Positions 21,428 to 30,207 of a stretch of 35,366 nucleotides of DNA are shown here, piece after piece. The notes under the pieces are model-generated. The model was not told the origin of the DNA. It made no database searches and saw only the letters and a program-made list of their open reading frames with translations. Every line of letters begins with the position of its first letter. Positions within the stretch are counted from its first letter, which is position 1. This stretch comes from Ruminococcus sp. CAG:563 (lineage in GTDB: Bacteria; Bacillota; Clostridia; Oscillospirales; Acutalibacteraceae), in NCBI GenBank assembly GCA_000434915.1, contig FR882088.1, positions 69,957 through 105,322 of the forward strand, given 5' to 3'. Made by a program: the position numbers and the translations under genes.

Positions 21428-23281
21428 TTACAAAACCGGAGCTTTTATCTGATCCGGCTCCGACATAAACAGTCCTGCGGACACGAGCTTATCGGCATCA
21501 TGACTGTCAATTTTTCCGTCACGGTTTAGGTCTGCAGCGGCAAGCACCGCCCTTTGAGGAGACAACATTCCTGATGCGATAAGTTGAGCTAAAACAGCGT
21601 CTCGTCCGTCATGCAGTCCGTCTCCGTCAAGGTCGCCGAAAAGAACGACGGTATATTCTTTAATGCTTTTGTCCGGATATGTTACCTTAACAACAGTCCC
21701 CGTGCCGATATATTCTCCCTTCACGGTCAGTGATATTTCAGCGTAATCGCTTGAAAAGTAATCTTGGAATTTATCGGAGGTGATGCCTTGCTTTAACCCG
21801 TAAATAATCGAATCATCAGCAGAGCAATTGTGGGCAAACCGCTTGATTACCGTTTTCTCCGTTTCACCGCAAACAGTGCAGGTGCGTATACTTTCGCCGT
21901 CTGCGGCTGCAGTCGGCTCTTTTGTGACCGTCGGAGCACTCCATATGTGGTCATTCGGATTTTCACAACCGATAAGTGCCGTGTAAGCTTTGATTCTTCC
22001 GACATAATAACCGAGAGTGTACCAGTTATCACCGCTCGGGACGTAAGAAAGGTCCTTGCGGTCTCGGTATCCGGTGACGATTTTTGCGTCACCGCTATTG
22101 TTTGAAACCCTGACAATAACAGAAAACCATTCGCCGTTTTCAAGCCTCACGGGTTCGTTGAGCTCAACCGTCACATATCCGCCGTGTTCAAAAAATTTCG
22201 TTGTTTTGCCGGCGGAAGCTCCTCCCGAAACGGGGACATTACTCTGTCCGTTGTACGGTGCGTCCAAATTCTTGATTATTTCGGTTTCAACGGTTATATT
22301 CTCTCCCTGAACAGCAACGTTAACTGCTTTTAAAAGCTCGGACTTTCCGTTTGTTCCGCCTTTTTTGGCTTGATAGACATTGGCTATACACTTGTCTTTT
22401 CTCAATGAAAAATCTTCAAGGTTGCCGTCGTAGCAGTAGTTGAAATCATACTTGTCCTTGGGTGCATAGGTGAAAGCGTAGGCACTCGAGCTGGTGTTGT
22501 CATAGGAGAGCCAGAAATATTCACAAGAACTGTAACTGTTCTTTATAAGCCATCCTCCGTTCTGCGAAGCACCGCCGGGGATGAATTTTTCGGCAGGAAT
22601 ATTGTCGTTCCAGCCGACAATTGTGCAAGCGTGAGGTGAACTGGATGAACCTGACTCGTTTTTCGGATTATAGTATTCACATTCACGCATATTGTTATAT
22701 TGAAAAGTGACCGCACCGTACTGTGCAATCGCCTTTTTAATTGCGAGAATCCATTCTTTGGGATTTGATTTATTCTCCGGAATATAGAAAGCGTTTTCAA
22801 ATCTGTAAGTAGGGTTTTCAAACGGATTTATATTCGCCTGACTGCCTGAAACAGGTCCCCACCAAAGAGAAAAAATCTTAGCGATTTTGAGAGGACTACC
22901 TGTTGCCTTGGTGTAATCGACGGACTGCCAATCGCCGTTAGTGTTTCCGAGAGGGTCGGATTCTCTTCTGTAGATTCTGTAAGCCGCCGCAACCGGGTTA
23001 AAAGAAAGGCTGTTTTTGTCAACGTCGGGGTCAATACCGAGACGCAAAATACTTGTTTCGGAAGCCGCAATCGAAGAATAAGCCCAGCAGAGATTACTGG
23101 TGCCCTGATCCTTAACGGGAGTAACAATTCCGTATTCTCTGCCGTCATACACGGACATTTGCATTATTTCTTCCGCAGTCGGAATTGTCGTCTGTTCCGC
23201 CGAAATGCTCGGCATAACACTGAGCATAAGCAAAACGGTTACAATTATCAACGATATAACTCTGTTTTTCATCGGGTGCAT
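21428..23281 (-). CDS. Secreted papain-family cysteine protease with lectin-like domain and dockerin
   Basis: A signal peptide (NRVISLIIVTVLLMLSVMPSISA) precedes a C1-type peptidase domain: TPVKDQGTSNLCWAYSS with oxyanion Gln and nucleophile Cys, HACTIVGWND with the His, and GGWLIKNSYSS with the Asn. A beta-sandwich domain (VYQAKKGG onward) fits the lectin-like domain often found after such peptidases. A CTVCGETEKT motif follows. The last 60 residues are a type I dockerin with two calcium loops, DLDGDGLHDGRD and DLNRDGKIDSHD. The protease would bind a cohesin scaffold on the cell surface. The start is unclear: ATG at 23281 or 23272, or TTG at 23299, which would be nearly leaderless given the promoter. 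Confidence 0.9.
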   Translation of the reverse strand: MHPMKNRVISLIIVTVLLMLSVMPSISAEQTTIPTAEEIMQMSVYDGREYGIVTPVKDQGTSNLCWAYSSIAASETSILRLGIDPDVDKNSLSFNPVAAAYRIYRRESDPLGNTNGDWQSVDYTKATGSPLKIAKIFSLWWGPVSGSQANINPFENPTYRFENAFYIPENKSNPKEWILAIKKAIAQYGAVTFQYNNMRECEYYNPKNESGSSSSPHACTIVGWNDNIPAEKFIPGGASQNGGWLIKNSYSSCEYFWLSYDNTSSSAYAFTYAPKDKYDFNYCYDGNLEDFSLRKDKCIANVYQAKKGGTNGKSELLKAVNVAVQGENITVETEIIKNLDAPYNGQSNVPVSGGASAGKTTKFFEHGGYVTVELNEPVRLENGEWFSVIVRVSNNSGDAKIVTGYRDRKDLSYVPSGDNWYTLGYYVGRIKAYTALIGCENPNDHIWSAPTVTKEPTAAADGESIRTCTVCGETEKTVIKRFAHNCSADDSIIYGLKQGITSDKFQDYFSSDYAEISLTVKGEYIGTGTVVKVTYPDKSIKEYTVVLFGDLDGDGLHDGRDAVLAQLIASGMLSPQRAVLAAADLNRDGKIDSHDADKLVSAGLFMSEPDQIKAPVL

Positions 23282-23307
23282 CACTTCACTTTTCTTCAAT
23301 TTTTTTC

Positions 23308-23337
23308 ATTATACCCTAAAGCAAGCAAAAAAATCAA
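23308..23337 (-). promoter_or_regulatory. Promoter of the dockerin protease
   Basis: Minus strand TTGATT (23332-23337), 18 bp, TATAAT (23308-23313). Transcription would start near 23301. A seven-codon frame ATG-AAA-AAA-ATT... begins at the same place and ends in TGA at the protease start region. Confidence 0.7.
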
Positions 23338-23354
23338 CCCGTTTGAGCAATTTG

Positions 23355-23396
23355 TGTAAACGTTTTCTTGACATGAATTCGGCTAATTGATATAAT
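23355..23396 (+). promoter_or_regulatory. pyk promoter with cre-like CcpA site
   Basis: TTGACA (23368-23373), 17 bp, TATAAT (23391-23396): a near-perfect sigma-A promoter. TGTAAACGTTTTCT (23355-23368) matches the cre consensus TGWAANCGNTNWCA except for the last base. It touches the -35 from upstream, the position where CcpA activates glycolytic genes. Confidence 0.8.
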
Positions 23397-23449
23397 ATAA
23401 AAAATTATAAAATAGGTAAGTTTTGATTTCATTAAAGGATTTGATATAA

Positions 23450-24859
23450 ATGAGAAAAACAAAAATTATTTGCACGATCGGCCCTGCATGCCGCAATGAG
23501 GAGACTTTGACTGCCATGATCAGGGCGGGAATGAATGTTGCAAGGCTCAATTTTTCGCACGGAACGCATGCCGAGCATCTGGAAACAATTAACATGTTGA
23601 AGAATGTAAGAGAAAAGCTCAACGTGCCGCTTGCAATTATGCTTGACACAAAAGGACCCGAGTATCGCATCAGGAGCTTTGAAAACGGTTCCGTATTTCT
23701 CAATGACGGCGATGATTTTACGTTTACAACCGACCAAATTGTCGGAAATGAGCATAAGGTTTCGGTCAGCTATCCCGGTCTTGCGGACGAGCTTTCTGTC
23801 GGAGATACAATTCTTCTCAACAATGCTTTGCTAAATTTTGAGGTTGTCTCGATTGAAGGACATGACATCAACTGCCGTGTTGTTGCGGGCGGTGAGCTTT
23901 CAAACAACAAGAGCATGAGCTTCCCCGGAAAGACGCTCAAGCAGAAATATGTCAGTGAACAGGATCGTTCGGATATTCTCTTCGGAATCGAGAACGATGT
24001 TGATTTTATAGCCTGCTCGTTTGTTTCCTGCAAGCAGGATTTGCTTGATATTAAGGCGGTCATGGGGGACAGTGTGAACAAAATCGACCTTATTGCGAAA
24101 ATTGAGAATCGCACCGGAATAGACAATATCGATGATATATGCACCGAGTGTGACGGAATAATGATTGCACGAGGTGATATGGGTGTTGAAATTCCGTTTG
24201 TTGAGCTGCCGATAATTCAAAAGGCACTTATTACAAAATGCCGACTTCTCGGCAAGCGGGTTATCACGGCGACCGAGATGCTCGAATCCATGATTCACAA
24301 CCCAAGACCGACGAGAGCCGAGACCTCGGACGTTGCCAACGCCGTTTATGACGGAACAAGCGCAATTATGCTTTCGGGCGAAACGGCAGCAGGAAAATAT
24401 CCTGTTGAGGCAGTTGACACAATGGCTCGAATCGCAATGCAGACAGAGAAGAACATTAACTATACAAAACGCTTTGGAACGACGGAGTTCAGAATCAAGA
24501 ACCCGGTTGATGCGATTTCGCATGCAACCTGTGGTATGGCGATTGATCTTAGCGCAAAGGTTATTGCTGTTTGTTCGCTTTCGGGAATGACGGTCAGAAT
24601 GGTTTCACGTTTTCGTTCTCCGGTCGACATCATGGGAATGACGGTTGACAAAAAAACATGGCGCAAGCTTTCAATGTCGTGGGGTGTAACTCCTGTGCTT
24701 TGCGAGACCTACGAATCCACCGACGTTCTTTTCTATGCCGCAAAGAACAAAGCGATTGCGACTTTCGGGCTTGAAACCGGCGATAGAATTATTGTTACGG
24801 GCGGCATGACAAACGGCATTTCAGGTAACACGAATCTTATCAAGGTTGAAACTGTATGA
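23450..24859 (+). CDS. pyk: Pyruvate kinase
   Basis: The 469-residue enzyme converts phosphoenolpyruvate and ADP to pyruvate and ATP. TKIICTIGPAC and MNVARLNFSHG open the barrel. DTKGPEYRI, the B domain (residues about 70-165), LIAKIENRTGIDNID with the catalytic Lys, GIMIARGDMGVEIP and ITATEMLESMIHNPRPTRAE follow. The regulatory C domain ends in IVTGG; the extra PEP-utiliser domain seen in some Bacillus enzymes is absent. AAAGGA lies 10 nt before the ATG. The gene is monocistronic with its own promoter, cre-like site and terminator. Confidence 0.97.
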   Translation: MRKTKIICTIGPACRNEETLTAMIRAGMNVARLNFSHGTHAEHLETINMLKNVREKLNVPLAIMLDTKGPEYRIRSFENGSVFLNDGDDFTFTTDQIVGNEHKVSVSYPGLADELSVGDTILLNNALLNFEVVSIEGHDINCRVVAGGELSNNKSMSFPGKTLKQKYVSEQDRSDILFGIENDVDFIACSFVSCKQDLLDIKAVMGDSVNKIDLIAKIENRTGIDNIDDICTECDGIMIARGDMGVEIPFVELPIIQKALITKCRLLGKRVITATEMLESMIHNPRPTRAETSDVANAVYDGTSAIMLSGETAAGKYPVEAVDTMARIAMQTEKNINYTKRFGTTEFRIKNPVDAISHATCGMAIDLSAKVIAVCSLSGMTVRMVSRFRSPVDIMGMTVDKKTWRKLSMSWGVTPVLCETYESTDVLFYAAKNKAIATFGLETGDRIIVTGGMTNGISGNTNLIKVETV

Positions 24860-24868
24860 TAAAAAATG

Positions 24869-24902
24869 ACGGCATCTTCCAAATCGGTTGATGCCGTTTT
24901 TG
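24869..24902. terminator. Terminator between pyk and the convergent AlkD-like gene
   Basis: ACGGCATC (24869-24876) pairs with GATGCCGT (24890-24897), followed by TTTTGCT on the plus strand and preceded by AAAAAA, so it can act for both directions. Confidence 0.82.
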
Positions 24903-25595
24903 CTATTTAACTTTTAGCGTTCGTAAATATGATTTCTGTTCATCTGTAATTCTATAGCTTTCGATTGCTTTCTGAATTGCCTTGTTGTGTGTCTGTTTTT
25001 CAAGACGTTTGTTTTCAATGTACGGAAGAATTTCGTTGTAGTTTTTGGCAAGCGCGGTTGCAAAGTACCATGCAACCATCATCTTAACATAGTATTCCTC
25101 ACGGCTGATTGAGCAGACACGCTCCGCACATTCTGCTGTAAAATTCTCACCGAGGAAAAAGTCCATAAGCATTTTTATTCCGAACCGAACGGTATACGGA
25201 TTATCTGAGCCGAGCCACTCGGGAATTTTGGAGTACAGCTCCGGCAGATGCTTTTTGAAAACGGGAATTCGCATCATATCGCAGGTCGCCCAGTTGTCGA
25301 CAAACGGAAGAAATTCATCGAGTAATTTTATTGCTTTTCCGTAATCCTTTTCAAAGCCGATCAAAGCGGCATGCACGTTGTTTTCTTCATAATATTTGTG
25401 CGGAAGAATTTTCAAAAAGCTCTCGTAATCACCGCTTTTGTAAAACTCTTTTGCAAACTTTTTTAATTGCGGCGAGCGCACACCGATGACAGCTTCTTTG
25501 TCAACGGTCGGCATCAGCGCAGCATGAAAATCACGGTATTTTTCGTCCTGCAATTCAAATAAACTTTGCTGAACATATTTTTCAATCTCGAGCAT
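24903..25595 (-). CDS. DNA alkylation repair protein, AlkD-like
   Basis: The 230-residue protein is built of HEAT-like helical repeats as in AlkD glycosylases. KEAVIGVRSPQLKKFAKEF, YYEENNVHAALIG, FLPFVDNWATCDMM with the characteristic Trp and Asp, NPYTVRFGIKMLMDFF and YVKMMVAWYFATALA are typical. AlkD removes bulky or charged alkyl bases such as N3- and N7-alkylpurines. The ATG lies 5 bp after the stop of the upstream glycosyltransferase, with no good ribosome-binding site, so translation is probably coupled. The partnership with glycan genes looks accidental. Confidence 0.92.
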   Translation of the reverse strand: MLEIEKYVQQSLFELQDEKYRDFHAALMPTVDKEAVIGVRSPQLKKFAKEFYKSGDYESFLKILPHKYYEENNVHAALIGFEKDYGKAIKLLDEFLPFVDNWATCDMMRIPVFKKHLPELYSKIPEWLGSDNPYTVRFGIKMLMDFFLGENFTAECAERVCSISREEYYVKMMVAWYFATALAKNYNEILPYIENKRLEKQTHNKAIQKAIESYRITDEQKSYLRTLKVK

Positions 25596-25600
25596 TTTTA

Positions 25601-26728
25601 TCAGACGCTTTCTATAAAATCTTCAATCGCTTTCATTCGTTTCTTTAGTGAAAAATCATTGGCACGTTTCTTTTCTTCCGCGCTGAATTTCTTAAGAAGC
25701 GACGGATCGTTCAAAACTTTTTTCATCGCATTGTAAAGCCCGTCTTCGGAATTTTCGCAAATAATTCCGCATTCGTTCTCGCCAAAAATTTCTCTCATTC
25801 CGGAGCACTCGGTTGTTATAACCGGCACGTTCAACGCAACGGATTCGCTCACTGCTGTGCTGTAACCCTCGGCATAAGAGGAACAGACATAGACATCGGA
25901 ATGTGCAATATATTTATACGGATTCGTCTGAAAATCAAGAATTTTTACTGTATCGCCGAGATTCGTTTCGGCGATTATTTTTTTAATATTTTCTTTTTCT
26001 TCTCCGTCACCCATAATCAGTGCGGAAAAATGCTCGCCATCGTCTTTTAATCTTTTGCAAACTTTTACAAAACGGTCAAAGCCTTTAATTTTTATAAAAG
26101 TTCCGGCAAGGACAAACTTTATTCCGTCGCCGAATTTAAAGTCTGTTTTTTCTGCACTTTTTTTAATTACGCTCTCAAAATCAAGCGGATTATAAAGCAC
26201 ATGTACCTTTTCGGCCATGCCGTATTTTTTGATAAAAGATTCTTTCATTGTTTCGGCTACGCAGACGATTGCATCAAATTTTTCATAGCATTTTTTTTCT
26301 TCTTCTGCCGAGCCGAAAATTTTTTCGCTCCAGGGATTTTTTATCACATCTGTATGAACCCATGCGATTTTTTTGCAATTTCTTTTACCTGAGTTCCCGA
26401 TTATTTTTGTTGAATATCCCTCGCAAAAAGCGATCTCAACATCATAGTTTCCACGTATAAAATATTTTCTTATATTTTTTTCGGATAGGACTAAAGAAAG
26501 CTTGATAACGATTTTATTCCAAAAATCTCTTACAGCCGATCGCTCGGTTTTAATGAAACAATCGTATGGAACTGCCGCTTTTATTTCGTCGGTAAAAAGT
26601 TCATGGTCACGCTCGGTTACGACCTTGATACAAAATTTGCTTTTGTTTATGTTCTTTATTATATTGGTAAAAACCGTTTCTGCACCGCCAAAGTCAACGG
26701 TTTCCATGAAGAATAAAATATTTTTCAT
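25601..26728 (-). CDS. GT4-family glycosyltransferase
   Basis: The protein of about 375 residues has a GT-B layout. FGGAETVF near residues 14-21 forms the N-terminal glycine loop, and KKIAWVHTD lies in the first domain. The second domain begins at FVLAGTFIKIKGFDRFVKV. MGDGEEKENI and the EX7E motif in SYAEGYSTAVSESVALNVPV bind the nucleotide sugar. The GT at 2329 is the same family but clearly a different gene (that one has GGAER and RYEGNAVTVNEA). The ATG at 26728 follows CGGGAG. It lies between a beta-propeller protein (18 bp upstream) and AlkD, probably one operon. Likely involved in surface polysaccharide or glycolipid synthesis. Confidence 0.9.
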   Translation of the reverse strand: MKNILFFMETVDFGGAETVFTNIIKNINKSKFCIKVVTERDHELFTDEIKAAVPYDCFIKTERSAVRDFWNKIVIKLSLVLSEKNIRKYFIRGNYDVEIAFCEGYSTKIIGNSGKRNCKKIAWVHTDVIKNPWSEKIFGSAEEEKKCYEKFDAIVCVAETMKESFIKKYGMAEKVHVLYNPLDFESVIKKSAEKTDFKFGDGIKFVLAGTFIKIKGFDRFVKVCKRLKDDGEHFSALIMGDGEEKENIKKIIAETNLGDTVKILDFQTNPYKYIAHSDVYVCSSYAEGYSTAVSESVALNVPVITTECSGMREIFGENECGIICENSEDGLYNAMKKVLNDPSLLKKFSAEEKKRANDFSLKKRMKAIEDFIESV

Positions 26729-26746
26729 CAAGAATTCTCCCGAAAA

Positions 26747-27619
26747 TCAAATTTTCTTTTTAAAAATCCAATAAACTCTTTTTAGGTTAAAACGCTTTTT
26801 CTTTACGTCAACAATTTCAATTTCATTTGTTCTCGCATAGGTGTGAACGCCGAGAACGGTATCATTTCCACTTGCAATTTGAGACGGGAAAAGTTCGGAA
26901 TACTTTTTCTCGCTGTAGCTGCTTTCCGATTTATTGATTTCATAAAAGATAAGTCCCGAGCCGTAGCTTGCGTTTGTGCAATTCTGCGCCGGGCGAAGAC
27001 GAATACCGTTATGGACAATTATTCGGCCGGCTCCTCTTGAAATCTGGTCGGTTAATTTGACGGGGTTTTTGAAGCTCGGCTCGCCCGTTTTTATATTATA
27101 TATTTCAAGCTGCGTTTTCATTTCAACCGGAGAGGTAATGACCGATGTAATAATGTTTTCACCGTCAATAACGGTATCAACAGCATCTTTTATTTTAACA
27201 ATCACTCTGTCTTTTACCCATTCGGTTGGAAATTTTACGGCACGATAGAGCTGAATGCATCCGTCATCACGGGTTTCCGGCATCATATAAACGATTCCGT
27301 TCTCCTCAAAAACATACGGATATGAGAGATGAAATTTTTCTTCCAAAACAACTTGCGGTTGGGTGAATTTGCCTCCGATAAATTCCGAGTATCCAATCAA
27401 GCCTTTTTCTGTTACGTTATCAAACATTTCGACAAAAAGATATGTTCTGTTATTTTTTTCAAAAAGAAACGGGTCGGCATACCAATAGCGTTTTGTCGCT
27501 TTCAATTCATCAAAAGCATAAGACTTTTTGTCGGCGTCGACAACCGTGTCGTTATTTGAATAACGGCGGAAAGCAATATCCCAGTATTCCTCAACAAAGA
27601 TTTCTTTTAAAGGACGCAT
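26747..27619 (-). CDS. Beta-propeller protein (GH43-like / GINT1 N-terminal-type)
   Basis: The 290-residue protein shows propeller blade repeats: YWYADPFLFEKNNRTYLFVEMFD, then FHLSYPYVFEENGIVYMMPETRDDG and IQLYRA. The pattern W-Y-A-D-P-F is shared by five-bladed GH43-like domains and by the N-terminal domain of glucosamine inositolphosphorylceramide transferase-like proteins. In bacteria these occur in polysaccharide or modification clusters, with uncertain activity. No signal peptide is visible. AGAGGTG precedes the ATG. It is the first gene of the unit with the GT4 enzyme, which supports a role in glycan assembly. Whether it is a glycosidase or binds sugar is not resolved. Confidence 0.78.
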   Translation of the reverse strand: MRPLKEIFVEEYWDIAFRRYSNNDTVVDADKKSYAFDELKATKRYWYADPFLFEKNNRTYLFVEMFDNVTEKGLIGYSEFIGGKFTQPQVVLEEKFHLSYPYVFEENGIVYMMPETRDDGCIQLYRAVKFPTEWVKDRVIVKIKDAVDTVIDGENIITSVITSPVEMKTQLEIYNIKTGEPSFKNPVKLTDQISRGAGRIIVHNGIRLRPAQNCTNASYGSGLIFYEINKSESSYSEKKYSELFPSQIASGNDTVLGVHTYARTNEIEIVDVKKKRFNLKRVYWIFKKKI

Positions 27620-27670
27620 AAAAATTCACCTCTTTCGGTCATTATATCATTTATCAATATTTTTTTCAAC

Positions 27671-27701
27671 AAAAAAAGACTGCGCCGGTGATGACGCAGC
27701 C
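27671..27701 (-). terminator. Terminator of the fucose operon
   Basis: Read leftward, GGCTGCG (27695-27701) pairs with CGCAGTC (27678-27684), with one G-U, followed by seven T (27671-27677). It lies 16 bp past the fucI stop. Confidence 0.85.
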
Positions 27702-27716
27702 TTTGAAAAGATATGA

Positions 27717-29513
27717 TTATTTGTACATCGGGCCGTAAACCTGGCATGCACGGTAATCCTGACCCTCTTTGTCCATACCGAAATAGTTCCAGTTTGCCGG
27801 ACGGAAGATCTTCTCCTCGGGAACGTTATGAAGAGAAACGGGAATACGAAGCATTGAACACATTGTGATGAGGTCTGCACCGATATGGCCGTATGTAGAT
27901 GCACCGTGGTTTGCACCCCAGTTGTTCATGAGGTCGTAAGCCGACTTGAAAGCACCCTTGCCGTTGCAGATCGGAGTGAACCATGTGCAGGGCCATGTGT
28001 AGTCTGTTCTCTTCCAGAGAGCGTCTGTTACGTCCTCGGGGAGACCGACATAGTAGCCTTCGCAAATCTGAATTGTCGGTCCGATACCCTTAACAAGGTT
28101 GATACGGATCATTGTTGCGGGCATCTCGTTCTTCGTAACGAAGCGTGAGGAATATCCGCCGCCACGGAAGTAACCGTTATCGGCTGCGTTCCATGTTGTG
28201 GCCTTGAGCATCTTGTCAACGTCCTCGTCGGTTACGTCATACCAAGGCTTCATGCAAGCTTCGCCCTTGTCGTTCTTCAGCTCGCCGCAAGCGTCAAGAC
28301 ATGAGGCGCCGGAGTTGATGAGGTGGAGGAATCCGCCTGCCTCTTTTGCGTGACCCTCAAGCTCATAGCCTGTAACTCTCTTAACGGATTCCGCACTCCA
28401 GTGAGTACGAACGTCGGAGAACATTGACGGCTGGTTTGTGAGGAGCTTCTCAAAGAGCATCGAAATACCGTTGAGAACGTCGTTCTCTGTTGCAAGGATG
28501 TAAGGCTCTCTTACGCCGTCCCAGTCAAACGAGGTGTTGAGAAGTGCCTCGGCAAAGTCTGCGTTCGGCCAATGGTCTGTCCACTGACGCTGACCCTGGA
28601 AGCCTGCGGCAATAGCATTGTGACCTGCCATCTCTTCCTCTCTGCCCTTGGGAAGATTCTTGTTGCCGTTCATGAGATCCTTGATGATGCACATCATCTT
28701 GACCGTGAACTCCCAATCCTTTTCCTTCTGCTCGTCCGATTTCCTTACGAAGTCGGGGTTCTTATCAAATCCCTCGGGGCAATGCTCCTTTGTCCACTTG
28801 TAAGCCTTCTTGTATTCTTCCTCGTCATAGATGTTTTCTTCCATTCGGCGGAGGATTTCAACCTCGTCAACGGACTCAACTCTCATGCCGAGATATTCCT
28901 CGATGAAATCGGGGTCGATTGAAGAACCTGCGATACCCATGCAGATCGAACCGATCTGAAGATATGACTTGCCCTTCATTGTTGCAACTGCAACAGCGGC
29001 ACGTGCAAAGCGAAGAAGCTTTTCCTTAACATCTTCTGTGATATTCTCGGAATCGTCAGCCTCCTGAACCTCTCTGCCGTAGATGCCGAAAGCCGGGAGA
29101 CCCTTCTGAGCATGAGCTGCAAGAACGGATGCAAGGTAAACTGCACCCGGACGCTCTGTTGCGTTGAAGCCCCAAACGCCCTTGATTGTGTTAGGATCCA
29201 TGTCCATTGTCTCGGAACCGTAGCACCAGCAGGGAGTTACGGAAAGAGTAATGGCAACGCCCTCTTTCTTGAACTGCTCGGCGCAGGCTGCCGTCTCGGC
29301 AACACGACCGATAGTTGTGTCGGAGATAACGACCTTAACCGGCTCGCCGTTTGAATACTTGAGGTTCTCCTCAAAGAGCTTCTTGGCTGCCTTAGCCATG
29401 CCCATTGTCTGCTCCTCAAGAGACTCTCTGACCTTAAGAGGTCCGCGTCTTGCGTCGATGATAGGACGGATACCGATTACGGGGTATTCGCCCAGATATC
29501 TGTTTTCTGCCAT
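27717..29513 (-). CDS. fucI: L-fucose isomerase
   Basis: The 598-residue enzyme interconverts L-fucose and L-fuculose. It matches FucI along its length: GIRPIIDARRGPLKVRESLEEQTM at the start, SDTTIGRVAETAACAEQF, WCYGSETMDMDP, WGFNATERPGAVYLA, GIYGREVQ, IGSICMGIAGSS, QGQRQWTDHWPN, then GYFRGGGYSSRF and NNWGANHGASTYGHIGADLITM near the C-terminus. Members are hexamers that need Mn. AAAGGATG precedes the ATG. It is the last gene of the fucose operon, separated from the kinase by four membrane-protein genes. No fuculose-1-phosphate aldolase is in the window. Confidence 0.97.
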   Translation of the reverse strand: MAENRYLGEYPVIGIRPIIDARRGPLKVRESLEEQTMGMAKAAKKLFEENLKYSNGEPVKVVISDTTIGRVAETAACAEQFKKEGVAITLSVTPCWCYGSETMDMDPNTIKGVWGFNATERPGAVYLASVLAAHAQKGLPAFGIYGREVQEADDSENITEDVKEKLLRFARAAVAVATMKGKSYLQIGSICMGIAGSSIDPDFIEEYLGMRVESVDEVEILRRMEENIYDEEEYKKAYKWTKEHCPEGFDKNPDFVRKSDEQKEKDWEFTVKMMCIIKDLMNGNKNLPKGREEEMAGHNAIAAGFQGQRQWTDHWPNADFAEALLNTSFDWDGVREPYILATENDVLNGISMLFEKLLTNQPSMFSDVRTHWSAESVKRVTGYELEGHAKEAGGFLHLINSGASCLDACGELKNDKGEACMKPWYDVTDEDVDKMLKATTWNAADNGYFRGGGYSSRFVTKNEMPATMIRINLVKGIGPTIQICEGYYVGLPEDVTDALWKRTDYTWPCTWFTPICNGKGAFKSAYDLMNNWGANHGASTYGHIGADLITMCSMLRIPVSLHNVPEEKIFRPANWNYFGMDKEGQDYRACQVYGPMYK

Positions 29514-29576
29514 ATAAAATTCATCCTTTCGTTGAATTATTTTTTATATAAATCTGCAAGCAGATTTTTAACTTAA

Positions 29577-30167
29577 TTAACTTACGCCGATTTTTGTGCT
29601 TGTAACCTTGCCCTCGCTGTTATAATAAATCTCATACGTTTTGTGCCATAAATATTCATTACCGATAAAATAGCAAAGGTACCCATCCTTTTGGGTATAT
29701 GTCTGGTCAGGTTCGGAAAAAAGCTTTTTAACATCTTCAATATCCATGCCGACCAAATCATATTTTTTCTCAAAATCATCAATCATATAATGACGGAAAT
29801 GATAATCGCCATTCCATGTCGATGTGCTGAAAGTTTTATACGGTTTAGAAAGTATATAGTCAAGGCAGTCAATGTAAGGAAAGGTCAGCACAATAATTGC
29901 TGCACAAATTATCCCGCAGATTTTTCTGCCCTTTTTGCCGAATACGGCGACGATAAAAAGCACAATTGACGCAATAAGTCCGATGATCGGAGGATATATG
30001 CCCCAAGCGTAATATTTTCCATAGTAGAGTGCCTCATAGCCGCAGGTATATCTGACTGTTCCGCAAATAGTAAGTAATGTTACCGCAACAAGAAAAATTA
30101 TAAGACTTATAACTTTTAGTATGGTTCTTCTGCGTGGCTTTTTATTAGTCATTTCTTTCTCTTCCAT
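29577..30167 (-). CDS. Membrane protein of the fuc-operon paralogue set (copy 3)
   Basis: The 196-residue protein has a basic start, a first helix (SLIIFLVAVTLLTICGTV), two more helices around residues 55-105, then a soluble C-terminal domain. That domain has HYMIDDFEKKYDLVGMDIEDVKKLF, then YxxG-type strands and YNSEGKVTSTK. The block YMIDD-x4-KY-x-LVGMDI-x-EV is shared with the proteins at 30740 and 31306. It recalls the short helix-hairpin of BamE/SmpA-like domains (xYxLVGMxxxEVxxLLG), but that is a resemblance only. AAAGGAG precedes the ATG. It is next to fucI in the operon. Function unknown. Confidence 0.75.
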   Translation of the reverse strand: MEEKEMTNKKPRRRTILKVISLIIFLVAVTLLTICGTVRYTCGYEALYYGKYYAWGIYPPIIGLIASIVLFIVAVFGKKGRKICGIICAAIIVLTFPYIDCLDYILSKPYKTFSTSTWNGDYHFRHYMIDDFEKKYDLVGMDIEDVKKLFSEPDQTYTQKDGYLCYFIGNEYLWHKTYEIYYNSEGKVTSTKIGVS

Positions 30168-30207
30168 ACAATATTCTCCTTTGATCTCCCTTTAAAATTT
30201 TTTCAAC

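Noticed and set aside
27885..28148. Plus-strand frames across 27.9-29.5 kb
   Set aside because: They are antisense shadows of fucI, which is intact on the minus strand.
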